Shown: positions 27,159-36,434, counted from the stretch's first letter. The stretch is 64,000 nucleotides of DNA from Sporosarcina sp. ANT_H38 (GCF_008369195.1 NZ_VOBC01000002.1:638478-702477), one strand, 5' to 3'. Notes: a model not told the origin generated them from the sequence alone. Translations and numbers: made by a program.

Positions 27159-27416
27159 ATGAAAAAGTATATGATCTTTATCATTAGTTTTACAGTGCTG
27201 TACACTGTATTTCAACTTTCATCAGGAGCAATTCTTACGGCTCTCTACAAGCCAGATTTATCTTCCGTACATTCTATTTCAGCTCAAGAAGTCGTATTTG
27301 CAGGGACTTCTACTATTCCCTTATTATTCATCTTCCTATCGTCGACGATTGCCTATTTCATTTCGCAGAAACTAGGTAGAACCTCGAAAGCACCAGATGA
27401 ACTTGTGAATTCTTAA
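27159..27416 (+). CDS. Small two-helix membrane protein
   Basis: 85 aa with two hydrophobic helices (MIFIISFTVLYTVFQLSSGA; STIPLLFIFLSSTIAYFISQ) separated by a polar external loop of about 28 residues. GAGGTG stands 6 nt before the ATG at 27159. It follows the editing protein by 54 bp. No family is recognised. Confidence 0.65.
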   Translation: MKKYMIFIISFTVLYTVFQLSSGAILTALYKPDLSSVHSISAQEVVFAGTSTIPLLFIFLSSTIAYFISQKLGRTSKAPDELVNS

Positions 27417-27528
27417 GCTATGCCGACTTACAAAAAAACCATCCTTGCTTCTTTTTTATAGAAGAACTAAACTATGAAAGCACCTTAATAAATAGACAAT
27501 TCCCCAGAAACAATAGGAGGTAACATTA

Positions 27529-28347
27529 ATGCATAAAACAGAAGAAATTTTAGAAGCAAAAAATTACATTCTAAGTAAAACAAAAGAGATCCCCGAAATA
27601 GGGATTATCCTAGGTTCTGGACTCGGCGGCCTCGCTGACGAACTAGAAGGCGGCGTTGTCATTCCATACGAGGATATTCCTTTTTTCTCGAAATCAGCTG
27701 CAGTTGGTCACGCAAATGAATTAGTTATCGGTCGTTTAGAAGGAAAAACAGTCGTGGCTATGAAAGGACGTTACCACTTCTACGAAGGATATTCGTTAGA
27801 TGAAGTTACTTTCCCTGTTAGGGTCATGAAAGCATTAGGTATAGAGAAACTAATTATCACGAACGCATGTGGAGCGGTAAATACTGATTTTAACCCAGGC
27901 GAATTAATGCTAATTACAGATCACCTTAACTTAGTTGGCATAAATCCATTAATCGGTAAAAACAACGATGATTTGGGAACTCGTTTCCCAGACGTTTCTG
28001 AGGTTTATAATAAAGAAATGAGACAAACGGCATTACAAGTTGCACGTGAGAATGACATTACATTAAGAGAAGGCGTCTACGGTTGGTGGAGTGGTCCTAT
28101 TTATGAAACTCCCGCTGAAATTCGAATGATTCGCGTTTTAGGTGCAGATGCAATTGGTATGTCAACAGTGCCTGAAGCAGTTGTCGCTATTCACTCGGGA
28201 CTTAAGGTATTAGGAATATCTTGCTTAACAAATATGGCATGTGGCATTCTAGACGAACCATTAAGTCATGATGATGTCATTAAAGTTGCTGCTCAATCTC
28301 GAAGTGCATTTGTACTGTTAATTAAAAATGTCTTGAAAGCTATCTAA
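27529..28347 (+). CDS. pupG: Purine-nucleoside phosphorylase (trimeric, PunA/PupG type)
   Basis: 272 aa. It catalyses phosphorolysis of purine (deoxy)nucleosides to base and (deoxy)ribose-1-phosphate in purine salvage. Motifs are GIILGSGLGGLADELE (phosphate loop, about 25-40), FPVRVMKALGIEKLIITNAC, GPIYETPAEIRMIRVLGADA (phosphate/nucleoside Glu) and GMSTVPEAVVA, with CLTNMACGIL carrying the base-recognition Asn. The residues before GP (YGWWS) are less usual for the family. AGGAGGTAAC precedes the ATG. The gene stands alone, away from a nucleoside operon. Confidence 0.92.
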   Translation: MHKTEEILEAKNYILSKTKEIPEIGIILGSGLGGLADELEGGVVIPYEDIPFFSKSAAVGHANELVIGRLEGKTVVAMKGRYHFYEGYSLDEVTFPVRVMKALGIEKLIITNACGAVNTDFNPGELMLITDHLNLVGINPLIGKNNDDLGTRFPDVSEVYNKEMRQTALQVARENDITLREGVYGWWSGPIYETPAEIRMIRVLGADAIGMSTVPEAVVAIHSGLKVLGISCLTNMACGILDEPLSHDDVIKVAAQSRSAFVLLIKNVLKAI

Positions 28348-28555
28348 GCTAAGATATAAATTCCCTTTAATTACGCTAAGGTCCCTTATAAGGCGGAGCT
28401 GGAGCCATTGAATCCGGTGTCAGTAACTGGCACTTGATATGTATTTGAACTCAGCATATGCGCCTTACTGGGGTAGCCGAAGTTGTATAGAGTGGAATCA
28501 TTCATTTAACTTATATGTTCAAAAATGATTTATTAATAAACTGAAAAACACGACA

Positions 28556-28600
28556 TTGAAAAGCCTTCTGAGAAACTCTCCCAGAAGGCTTTTCAACTAT
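28556..28600. terminator. Bidirectional terminator
   Basis: Perfect 15-bp stem TTGAAAAGCCTTCTG/CAGAAGGCTTTTCAA between the convergent phosphorylase and SDR genes. Confidence 0.88.
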
Positions 28601-28624
28601 TTTCATCCGATTATATAACCTATG

Positions 28625-29224
28625 CTAGTAGACTTCAAAATTCTGACCCGTTTGTAAGCCAAAGACACTTTTTTCAAAAGCGAGAACTACACGTTTTACA
28701 GGCACTGCATCGAACCCTTGGAAAAGGGTGCCAAACTTGTGTATCGACTCTTGCAATACATTTGGACTTACGCTATTAATGCGAATTCCTCTTGGCATTT
28801 CAATAGCAGCAGCTTTAACAAATGCTCTGACGCCGCCATTTGCCAGAGCCGCCGAAGCTCCTTTCGCAATTGGATCATCCATCATTATCCCCGTTGTTAA
28901 CGTGAAACTTCCACCATCATTCATATTATCAAATCCTAAAAGCACTAGATTGACTTGCCCTTTCAGTTTGCTATCAATCCCCACTTCATTCAACTCCGGT
29001 GTCATATCCGTAACTGCGTCAAAATGAGCACGGCCTGCTGCGTTAATCACCGCGTCAACTTTTCCGACCTTTTCATACATCTTTTTAATGCTCTCTACTG
29101 ACGTAATATCCACAGTTACATCAGCACCATTGCGTCCCGCGCGGATAACCTCGTGATTTTTCTCTAATTCTTTAGTAACCGCATTGCCAATCGTTCCACT
29201 TGCACCTACGACAAGTATTTTAAT
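28625..29224 (-). CDS. Short-chain dehydrogenase/reductase with apparent ATT start codon
   Basis: Full-length frame of 199 aa if translation begins at ATT 29224: IKILVVGASGTIGNAVTKEL is the Rossmann GxxGxxG start, then AVINAAGRAHFDAV (NAAG motif) and SFTLTTGIMMDDPIAKGASA. No ATG, GTG or TTG lies between the upstream in-frame TAA and the Rossmann loop, and AAAGGAGG is placed 7 nt before the ATT. A GTG at 29113 would delete the nucleotide-binding site. The classical YxxxK pair is not evident, as in the Lin1944-like SDR subgroup. It is either a real rare AUU start or a start-codon mutation. Confidence 0.8.
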   Translation of the reverse strand: MKILVVGASGTIGNAVTKELEKNHEVIRAGRNGADVTVDITSVESIKKMYEKVGKVDAVINAAGRAHFDAVTDMTPELNEVGIDSKLKGQVNLVLLGFDNMNDGGSFTLTTGIMMDDPIAKGASAALANGGVRAFVKAAAIEMPRGIRINSVSPNVLQESIHKFGTLFQGFDAVPVKRVVLAFEKSVFGLQTGQNFEVY

Positions 29225-29404
29225 ATATAGTCCTCCTTTTTAGAGTGTTTTGCTTAAACTCCTCGTTCTTCCATCATACTTATCAAATGCATTACTTATG
29301 AAAAATAATCTGATTGGATTTCAAAGGGTACTGTCTATAGAGTTTCAGGGAATGACGAAATGATGTGCTGGATTGCTTCAATACACTCATTTCATTAAAT
29401 TTAG

Positions 29405-29443
29405 TAAAAAACGCTCCTGCCGATTTATTCGGGGAGCGTTTTC
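29405..29443 (-). terminator. Terminator of proS
   Basis: On the minus strand AAACGCTCC/GGAGCGTTT with a 15-nt loop followed by TTTTT, 17 bp after the proS stop. Confidence 0.85.
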
Positions 29444-29459
29444 CATCACGTTTATTTAG

Positions 29460-30899
29460 TTAATAAGCACGACTGAACCACACCGTATGCTTCGATTCTT
29501 TTCCACAATTAATACAAGTAGACTTTGTCGCTGGTGGATTGAATGGGATATTACGTGTTGTGAATTTCGTTTCATTTTTCACCTGTGCTTCACAAGCGTC
29601 ATCTCCGCACCAACCGGCAAGGATCCAACCTGGGATTTCTCCATTTTCTGTCGCGTCAGCAATATGTTGCGTTAGTTGCTCGAGTGAATCCACATGCGTA
29701 TGGGAATGCTTTTCACGGAATGCACGCGCTTTGTCCAATAAGCGTACTTGCATTGTGTTTAGCGCACCTTCAATGCAGTCCGCTATAGTTGGAAGATCAA
29801 CAGATACTTTTTCTTCTTCATCACGCGCTTTTATTATCGCTTGGTTATTTTCCAAGTCACGAGGCCCTAATTCTACTCGAACAGGGACACCTTTCAATTC
29901 CCACTCATTGAATTTGTAACCCGGCGACTGATCAGAATCATCCAGACGTACACGAATTCCTTTAGCTTTCAATTCAACATAAACCTCATCTAGTTTTTCC
30001 ATTATCAAAGGATTTTTCTTCCAAGGTCCTACTGGTATTAAAACAACTTGTGTCGGCGCAACACGCGGTGGCAATACAAGACCTTGTTCATCACCATGTA
30101 CCATGATGACAGAACCGATCAATCGTGTAGAAGTCCCCCAAGAAGTTGTATGAACAAATTCATGCTTGTTTTCTCTATTTAAATATTTTATATCGAATGC
30201 TTCCGCAAACTTTGTTCCCAAGTAATGTGAAGTTCCAGCTTGTACAGCCTTTCCATCTTTCATCATTGCTTCGATCGAATACGTATCTACAGCACCTGCA
30301 AAACGCTCGGAAGGAGTCTTTTGACCATCGTATACTGGTATCGCCAGCAACTCTTCGACAACTTCTTTATAAATATTGAGCATTTGCATCGTTTCAACAC
30401 GTGCTTCTTCTTCATCCACGTGAGCTGTATGCCCTTCCTGCCATAAAAATTCAGATGTACGAATGAACGGAAGTGTTTTCTTTTCCCAACGGAAGACGTT
30501 TGCCCATTGGTTAATTAACACTGGAAGGTCACGATAGCTTTTAATCCAATTCGAATATAAATGCCCGACCATCGTTTCAGATGTAGGGCGAAGTGCTAGG
30601 CGTTCTTCTAATTTCTCTCCTGCAGCTTCTGTAACCCAAGGAAGTTCCGGCGAAAACCCTTCGATATGATCCTTCTCTTTTTCGAAGAAAGATTCAGGAA
30701 TCAGCATTGGGAAATACGCATTACGATGTCCTGTCTCTTTAAAACGTCTATTCATTTCATCTTGAATATGCTCCCAAATTTCAAAGCCATCCGGTTTAAA
30801 CGCAATACACCCACGAACAGGCGTGTAAGCCATTAAATCCGCCTTTTGAATTGTGTCGATATACCAGCTTGTAAAATCATTTTTCTGTTGATTGGTCAT
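29460..30899 (-). CDS. proS: Prolyl-tRNA synthetase, archaeal/eukaryal-like type
   Basis: 479 aa class II aminoacyl-tRNA synthetase that charges tRNA-Pro. Motif 2 region RPTSETMVGHLYSNWIKSYR and the following WANVFRWEKKTLPFIRTSEF lie near residues 104-150. The proline/ATP pocket is at GTSTRLIGSVIMVHGDEQGL near 275, followed by an anticodon-binding domain and a zinc-binding C terminus (CGDDACEAQ; CINCGKES). There is no INS editing insertion, which marks the archaeal-like form. The ATG at 30899 has AAGGGAGG; the longer frame to 30956 runs into the leader. Expression is governed by the T-box upstream. Confidence 0.95.
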   Translation of the reverse strand: MTNQQKNDFTSWYIDTIQKADLMAYTPVRGCIAFKPDGFEIWEHIQDEMNRRFKETGHRNAYFPMLIPESFFEKEKDHIEGFSPELPWVTEAAGEKLEERLALRPTSETMVGHLYSNWIKSYRDLPVLINQWANVFRWEKKTLPFIRTSEFLWQEGHTAHVDEEEARVETMQMLNIYKEVVEELLAIPVYDGQKTPSERFAGAVDTYSIEAMMKDGKAVQAGTSHYLGTKFAEAFDIKYLNRENKHEFVHTTSWGTSTRLIGSVIMVHGDEQGLVLPPRVAPTQVVLIPVGPWKKNPLIMEKLDEVYVELKAKGIRVRLDDSDQSPGYKFNEWELKGVPVRVELGPRDLENNQAIIKARDEEEKVSVDLPTIADCIEGALNTMQVRLLDKARAFREKHSHTHVDSLEQLTQHIADATENGEIPGWILAGWCGDDACEAQVKNETKFTTRNIPFNPPATKSTCINCGKESKHTVWFSRAY

Positions 30900-30921
30900 T
30901 AGTATTTCCTCCCTTATAATA

Positions 30922-30955
30922 TGAAAAGCGCAAGGCGCCAGGAGCCTGGACGACA
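30922..30955. repeat. Short copy of the AAAAGCGCAAGGCGCC element
   Basis: GAAAAGCGCAAGGCGCCAGG between the T-box terminator and the proS ribosome binding site matches the ends of the elements at 6377, 39098 and 56668. Confidence 0.55.
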
Positions 30956-31190
30956 AAAAAGCACACAGATGTCCTTTTGTAAGGACGTCTTTGTGCTGAA
31001 TAGACGTGGTACCACCTTAGTTTAGCTTAACAATAAGCCCTCTAAAACGTTTAGTAACGAAAACGACTCGGTTATGTTGGCATAACATCTCAGTGGTAGG
31101 TTTCAACAAGAAGCGGTGATATAGCTCTCAGCTAGCTGCTATATTTTCTGTTTCACAATTCTTATTTACTTTTCCACATCAAGGAATTTG
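30948..31190 (-). promoter_or_regulatory. T-box leader, proline-specific
   Basis: On the minus strand upstream of proS the T-box sequence AAGGTGGTACCACG (31006-31019) is followed by a strong terminator hairpin (GCACAAAGACGTCC / GGACATCTGTGTGC) and a T-run near 30958. The stem I region has AGCTGAGAGCT and, in the specifier loop context GAAACCTACCACTGAG, a CCT proline codon (31098-31100). Uncharged tRNA-Pro should stabilise the antiterminator and raise proS transcription. Confidence 0.93.
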
Positions 31191-31276
31191 TATTGTTTAT
31201 AATATAACAAATACTTCAGATTCACACAACCGCAGTGCATACAATCCGATAAAATTGCTGCCAATTCATTACTCTG

Positions 31277-32011
31277 TCACCCAAAATACTCCACAATAAT
31301 TTGCATGATCAGAAGCACCGTCACAACTCGAAGAATTGGTTTGACATGCTTACTGTTTAATTTACGAGCTAGGCGAACACCGAGTTGCGCACCACTAATC
31401 GAACCGAACATTAACGCAATCGTGAGAGGCCATATTATTTTACCCGTTGAAATGTAACTAATCGATGCTCCAAAACAACTTGAAAAAATCATGATGCGAG
31501 ACAGTCCAACTGCTCTTAAATAAGAAATATTTAATCGAGCATACACGTATAATGCTAATGTGCCACTACCTGGACCAAAGACTCCATCGTATATGCCTAT
31601 TCCATACAATGACGTTGCACTTTTTTTAGTTACATGGAATGACTCACTACCTTCAAAGTCTGCTTTTCCAAGAAATGAAGTGATGAATGCGAATGATAAA
31701 AGGACAATCGCGATTATAATCATCCATTCCTCTTTCAAAAACGAAGCGATAACTCCACCTGTAATGCCTCCCGCAAGACTGATTGGAACAACCGCAAGCG
31801 CTTCTTTGACCGTTATTTCTTTATTTTTATAAATCACAAGAAAACTCGAAAATGAGCTCACTGTGTTTGATACTTTATTGGCCCCAATTGCAGAGTGAAC
31901 CGGTAATCCCATTAGTAGCATGGCCGGTAAACTGATAAGTCCCCCTCCTCCTGCTAATGTACCAAGCGTTGTTGCAGCAAATCCAATGAAATAAAGCAAA
32001 ATATATTCCAT
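31277..32011 (-). CDS. TauE/SafE-family membrane transporter
   Basis: About 244 aa with seven to eight transmembrane segments. It starts EYILLYFIGFAATTLGTLAG with GGGLISLPAMLLMGLPVHSA (residues 20-40), the hallmark of the TauE/SafE (DUF81) sulfite/sulfoacetate exporter family, and has the repeated GIYDGVFGPGSGTLALYVYA in the second half. The ATG at 32011 has AGAAGGA upstream and is preferred to 32029. The substrate is probably a sulfur-containing anion, but nothing nearby confirms it. Confidence 0.85.
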   Translation of the reverse strand: MEYILLYFIGFAATTLGTLAGGGGLISLPAMLLMGLPVHSAIGANKVSNTVSSFSSFLVIYKNKEITVKEALAVVPISLAGGITGGVIASFLKEEWMIIIAIVLLSFAFITSFLGKADFEGSESFHVTKKSATSLYGIGIYDGVFGPGSGTLALYVYARLNISYLRAVGLSRIMIFSSCFGASISYISTGKIIWPLTIALMFGSISGAQLGVRLARKLNSKHVKPILRVVTVLLIMQIIVEYFG

Positions 32012-32286
32012 ATAGCATCCTTCTTTCATTGAAAACCTCTATATGACTAGCATATTCACCTTACACACATAAGTAAATTCAATTGTATGAATGAAAGTCT
32101 ATTCGAAAAACTAATGATAAGATAGAATACGCTCAACCTGTTTTGAATGCTGAGTTTTGTCCACTATACCGTCATAGACGTAACTATTAAGTTATTCCCA
32201 CATGATGCTGGGTAAATGCTTATTGCCCTTTACTCGATAAATAGGTTCCGCTATATATTAGATATAAAGGAAGAGAGAAATTATAA

Positions 32287-33603
32287 TTGAAGAAATTAGG
32301 TATCACTTTTTGTTTAATGACTAGCATCCTTCTAGTAATTGCAGGGTGCAGCAAGAAAAAAGAGTCAGAACCAGAAACAAACTTGAAAGGGATGAGTTCA
32401 TTGGAAAGTATCGAAGGTCTATGGGAAGGGTCCATCATTATCCCAAATCAACCGTTATCGATTATACTGACATTCGAAAAAAACAACGGAGCAATTAGCA
32501 TTCCAGCACAAGGATTAAGCGACTATCCATTAACAAGTGTGATAATAAACGAATCGGATGTATTTTTTGATATGGCTATTCAAGGTCAACCTATAACGTT
32601 TGACGGCAAAGTCGAACAAGAAAAAATAACGGGTACATTCACACAGCAAGGGCAATCCTTTCCTTTCGAATTAACAAAAGGAAACAAAGAACAACTAGCT
32701 GAAAAAGGAGATGTTGTTGAAGTCAAATTGAAAGACGGTACGATGTCCGGCCAATTAGAAATGCCTCAAGGTGAGGGGCCGTTTCCACTCATGGTTATTA
32801 TCGCAGGGTCAGGCCCGACCGATCGTGACGGTAATTCGGCGGCATTACCAGGTAAAAATAATAGTTTAAAAATGCTCGCTGAAAATCTAGCTACAGAAGG
32901 CGTGGCAAGTATTCGTTACGACAAACGGGGAGTTGGTAGCAATGCAAGCTTAGCTGGCAAGGAAGAAGATATGCGATTCGAGCACTATATTGATGACGCT
33001 GCTGCCTGGGTTCAATTCGCCAAAACTGACGAACGTTTTTCGAAGGTGGGCATAATCGGTCATAGCGAGGGGTCATTAATTGGTATGGTAGCTGCAGAAA
33101 AAACAGATGCCGACGCATTCATTTCCATTGCGGGAGCAGGAAGACCCATCGATCAAATTCTGCTTGAACAGCTGAAAGAACAACTTCCCGCTAACCTACT
33201 CGAAGAGTCAAAAACAATTCTTGATAAATTAAAACAAGGCGAGCAAGTAAAAACAGTAAGTCCAGAGCTACAAAGTATCTTCCGTCCATCCGTTCAACCT
33301 TATATGATTTCGTGGTTGCACTATGACCCAGTAGCACAGCTGCAAAAGCTACAGTCCCCTGTCTTTATAATGAATGGCAATCGAGACATCCAAGTATCTA
33401 TCCAAGATGCGGAACGATTGCATGACGCAACAAATGATTCAAGGCTACTCATTGTAAAAAATATGAACCATATATTGAAAGAGGCGCCTGATGATCGCGC
33501 AGGGAATATTGCTACCTATAGCAATCCAGAACTTCCGTTAGCCAAAGGATTAATGGACGGAATAACCGTGTTCTTGAAAGATGAGCTATTAAGAGAAAAG
33601 TAA
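32287..33603 (+). CDS. Alpha/beta hydrolase lipoprotein
   Basis: 438 aa. A lipoprotein signal (MKKLGITFCLMTSILLVIAG then C, lipobox IAGC, Cys about 21) is followed by a beta-rich domain (about 42-140, LEGLWEGS-like start). Then comes a hydrolase domain with VIIAGSGPTDRDGNS near residue 175 (oxyanion/conserved loop), the nucleophile elbow IGHSEGSLIG near 257 and the catalytic His in MNHILKE near 397. It is probably an extracellular esterase or peptidase of the S9/DLH type. The start is TTG with GGAAGAGAG 9 nt upstream. Confidence 0.83.
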   Translation: MKKLGITFCLMTSILLVIAGCSKKKESEPETNLKGMSSLESIEGLWEGSIIIPNQPLSIILTFEKNNGAISIPAQGLSDYPLTSVIINESDVFFDMAIQGQPITFDGKVEQEKITGTFTQQGQSFPFELTKGNKEQLAEKGDVVEVKLKDGTMSGQLEMPQGEGPFPLMVIIAGSGPTDRDGNSAALPGKNNSLKMLAENLATEGVASIRYDKRGVGSNASLAGKEEDMRFEHYIDDAAAWVQFAKTDERFSKVGIIGHSEGSLIGMVAAEKTDADAFISIAGAGRPIDQILLEQLKEQLPANLLEESKTILDKLKQGEQVKTVSPELQSIFRPSVQPYMISWLHYDPVAQLQKLQSPVFIMNGNRDIQVSIQDAERLHDATNDSRLLIVKNMNHILKEAPDDRAGNIATYSNPELPLAKGLMDGITVFLKDELLREK

Positions 33604-33615
33604 TAATTTATACGA

Positions 33616-33649
33616 AAACACCGAACTTATTACTGTTCGGTGTTTTTTT
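33616..33649 (+). terminator. Terminator of the hydrolase gene
   Basis: AAACACCGAAC/GTTCGGTGTTT stem with an 8-nt loop and seven T. Confidence 0.9.
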
Positions 33650-33879
33650 GCAATGAACGATTGGAGGAGTTGGAGTTATAGTAATCTTGAGACCAATTTT
33701 CATTAAAAGCTAGTGAAAGATACAAGGTCCTCATTGAGTTTCAAATCATTTAGACGCTAGTGCTCAACACTCGCAATGCTAGTGACTTGGCATCCAATTT
33801 AATTCAAAAATCTACTCATGAAATCCAGTCATTAGCCATATAGTTAGGCAATATAAGTTGATAGCAGGAGGAGGATATC

Positions 33880-34128
33880 ATGCAAACAAAAGAAATGCGT
33901 TTACGTCGAATCCAGCACTTAGCTCATGAAATTATGGATGAGATGAATAGAGGGAATGAACAGAGACAGTTTGAAACGTTAAATCTTGCGATTGATAATC
34001 TATCTCGGGCAATTGGAGATTTAGCAGATCCATTCGGTAGTTATTCACTCGAATATATAGAAGGAAAAGTGGGCAATGCCCATTATCTATTATTTAAAAA
34101 CGAAAAGAAGGTAAAGCTTCATTACTGA
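33880..34128 (+). CDS. Uncharacterised small protein
   Basis: 82 aa, charged and mostly helical (MRLRRIQHLAHEIMDEMNRG, QRQFETLNLAIDNLSRAIGD), ending NEKKVKLHY. It has no signal or membrane segment. A strong AGGAGGAGG site precedes the ATG, which supports a real gene. No family is recognised. The 230 bp before it holds nothing clear. Confidence 0.6.
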   Translation: MQTKEMRLRRIQHLAHEIMDEMNRGNEQRQFETLNLAIDNLSRAIGDLADPFGSYSLEYIEGKVGNAHYLLFKNEKKVKLHY

Positions 34129-34168
34129 CTAAAATTCCTGTAATCTCGTCGTAAGCTTCAACGAGATA

Positions 34169-34606
34169 TGATCTGACCCAATAAAGTTAGACAAATATTT
34201 TAGGCAGCTTCTAAGACCTGAGTTCGGTATTCTACCGGGCTCAGGTCTTTTAATTTCGCCTTCGCTCCCACCTATAAACGCTACTAGGGGAAGAGATATT
34301 AAATGTGCTTGGCGTATCTCGAAGAGACGCACCTGTTTCGTTCATAAAATTGAGTACGTCTAATTTAAACCCTGATGAGTAGCTGGTATAGCTTTTCTTT
34401 AAACCTCTTTCACCTTGTGCTTCAAATAATTTCACCCAATTAATGACTAAAGATTTATCCGCCCCAATGCTTTCTGCAATTGCTTTATAGCTTTCATTTC
34501 CAGTTAAATAGCGATCCACCACATGTGATTTTACTTCCGCAGTATGTTTAGACATAAAAATACTCCTTAAACGTTAGTTAGTGTCTAACATTTACGGGGC
34601 AGATCA
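34169..34606 (-). mobile_element. Internally deleted IS3-family (IS150-like) element
   Basis: 438-bp element with both terminal inverted repeats still present: TGATCTGACCCAATAAAG...at the left, and TGATCTGCCCCGTAAATG...on the other strand at the right, sharing about 20 of 25 positions including TGATCTG and GTTAGACA. Inside are most of orfA (minus strand) and, joined out of frame, only the last 23 or so codons of orfB (KLKDLSPVEYRTQVLEAA). No clear 3-bp target duplication is seen. Confidence 0.85.
34250..34555 (-). pseudogene. IS3-family transposase OrfA (C-terminus lost through deletion)
   Basis: 101-aa frame. The helix-turn-helix YLTGNESYKAIAESIGADKS and LVINWVKLFEAQGERGLKKS are typical of OrfA of IS150-like elements, as is the second part SPSSVYRWERRRN, after which the frame enters the deletion junction. 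Without OrfB it cannot give an active transposase. Confidence 0.85.
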
Positions 34607-34823
34607 AAACGTATTAATTGATGTTATCTCGTCCTTTTTTACCTTTTTTTAAATAGTAATATTTCATCAAATATGGTCCGTAATTATAACTTATTTATTA
34701 TTTTTTTTCGAATTACGATGAAAAATATGATAGGTAGCAAATATGTGTAAATAGTATTTGGTTCAGATTGACTAGACTCTTATTATCTAGTAAGTTTAAT
34801 AAATAGATAAAGGAGGGAATTCA

Positions 34824-36110
34824 ATGTCACAAAAAGATTTAACATCCAGTAAGGAAATGCCGTACTTTGTTTTAAGTATTATTTTCAGTGTGCTTTTGTA
34901 CATAGTTGCTGCCGCTTCGATATTTGGAATAGCCATTTTATTAATTATATTAGCCGTACTACTGTTTTCAAACGCCATTATGCTAGGTTCTATTCGTGGA
35001 AATGGGATACGTATTAGTGAAAAACAGTTCCAAGATGTATATGAACGTGTCATTCTTCTATCAACTAAGATGAACTTAAAAAAAGTTCCCGACGTGTTTG
35101 TCATTCATTCAGAAGGTGCCTTCAACGCATTTGCAACCAGATTTCTAGGACGAAATATGATTGTTATCTATTCGGAGGTATTCGAACTGGCTAGAGAACA
35201 AGGAGATGCAGAGTTGGATTTTATCATCGCTCACGAGCTATCTCATTTGAAACGAAGACATATATGGAAAAACATTTTAATCTTGCCTGCGCAATTCATC
35301 CCTTTTCTTTCTCAAGCATACAGTCGTGCTTGCGAATATACGTGTGATCGCGAAGCTGCGTACCATATACAAAATGGGCTAGCTGCTAAACAAGCACTTA
35401 CGATACTTGGTGTTGGGAAAAAGTTATATACAGAAGTTAATGAAGATGCATATTTAGAACAAATTTATACAGAATCCAATATCGCTGTATGGTTAAGTGA
35501 AGTTCTATCAAGCCATCCCCTGTTACCAAAAAGAATTCAAGCTGCAGGTAAATTTATGGGAGTAGATGGAACACCAAACTACAACTCAAATACAAGCAAA
35601 ATTGCACTTGGAGTCGGTGCTTTATTCGGCATTTTTATTGTTGCCTATTTAGGAGTTATTGCACTTATTGCAGCAGGGACATTTACATATGCAAATGTAT
35701 TTAGTTCAAGTATTTTAGGAAGCACTGAAACTGATTATTCATTGGAACTAACTCCTTTAATGGAAGCGGCTTCTATTGGCGATGAGGTACAGGTGAAAGA
35801 TCTTATTGCTAGCGGGGTAAATTTAGAAGACCAAGACTCTGAGCAATCTACCGCTCTTCTTCATGCCATATACGGAGACTATAATGCTATCACTGAGTTA
35901 TTGTTAGAAGCAGGTGCAAATCCAAATGTATCTGATGACTATTCAACTGCATTAACTGCCGCGTTATACAATGAAAATTATGATTTAGCTGCAATGCTAT
36001 ATGAATATGGCGCCGACCCCACAGCCCTAGATGCAGATGGTTACTCTGCCTTTAGTGTGTTAGATGTTGATAATGAAGAAGATTTTTTAGCAATACTATA
36101 TAAGCAATAA
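34824..36110 (+). CDS. M48-family membrane metallopeptidase with C-terminal ankyrin repeats
   Basis: 428 aa. Two N-terminal transmembrane helices (about 12-58) precede the M48 (HtpX-like) peptidase domain with FIIAHELSHLKRRH (HExxH zinc site, near residue 134) and CEYTCDREAAYH (third zinc ligand Glu near residue 170). A third hydrophobic region lies at about 270-305, followed by three to four ankyrin-type repeats (TPLMEAASIGDEVQVKDLIA; LLEAGANPNVSD; AAMLYEYGADPTALDADGYS). The ankyrin tail probably recruits protein substrates. AAGGAGGG precedes the ATG. It is monocistronic. Confidence 0.86.
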   Translation: MSQKDLTSSKEMPYFVLSIIFSVLLYIVAAASIFGIAILLIILAVLLFSNAIMLGSIRGNGIRISEKQFQDVYERVILLSTKMNLKKVPDVFVIHSEGAFNAFATRFLGRNMIVIYSEVFELAREQGDAELDFIIAHELSHLKRRHIWKNILILPAQFIPFLSQAYSRACEYTCDREAAYHIQNGLAAKQALTILGVGKKLYTEVNEDAYLEQIYTESNIAVWLSEVLSSHPLLPKRIQAAGKFMGVDGTPNYNSNTSKIALGVGALFGIFIVAYLGVIALIAAGTFTYANVFSSSILGSTETDYSLELTPLMEAASIGDEVQVKDLIASGVNLEDQDSEQSTALLHAIYGDYNAITELLLEAGANPNVSDDYSTALTAALYNENYDLAAMLYEYGADPTALDADGYSAFSVLDVDNEEDFLAILYKQ

Positions 36111-36123
36111 TAGAAAAAGTGTG

Positions 36124-36175
36124 AGCCCCGCATAGTAGACGCTTTTAAAAAAGTGACCCTATTCGGGGTTTTTTT
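36124..36175 (+). terminator. Terminator of the M48-ankyrin gene
   Basis: CCCCGCATAG/CTATTCGGGG imperfect stem with a long loop and a run of seven T. The rest of the 324-bp gap to 36434 shows no gene. Confidence 0.75.
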
Positions 36176-36434
36176 CTGTTTTTATAACTGCTACTAAATT
36201 TAAACAAAAAACGAGTGCCAAGATAGGATTCAAATAAAATGCTGACATCATAAAAACTCCCAAAAAACCACTTCCTCTAACACACTTAACCTACCTCAAT
36301 CACGCATTATTAACAGGTAATTAAGTTGGAAGTGTTGCAAAGGCGGGGCCTGTCACAGGATGATAACACTGTAATTGGTGATTAAATACTGAATAATGTA
36401 AGATTAGAATAAACAATAAATTGAGGGTGATTGA

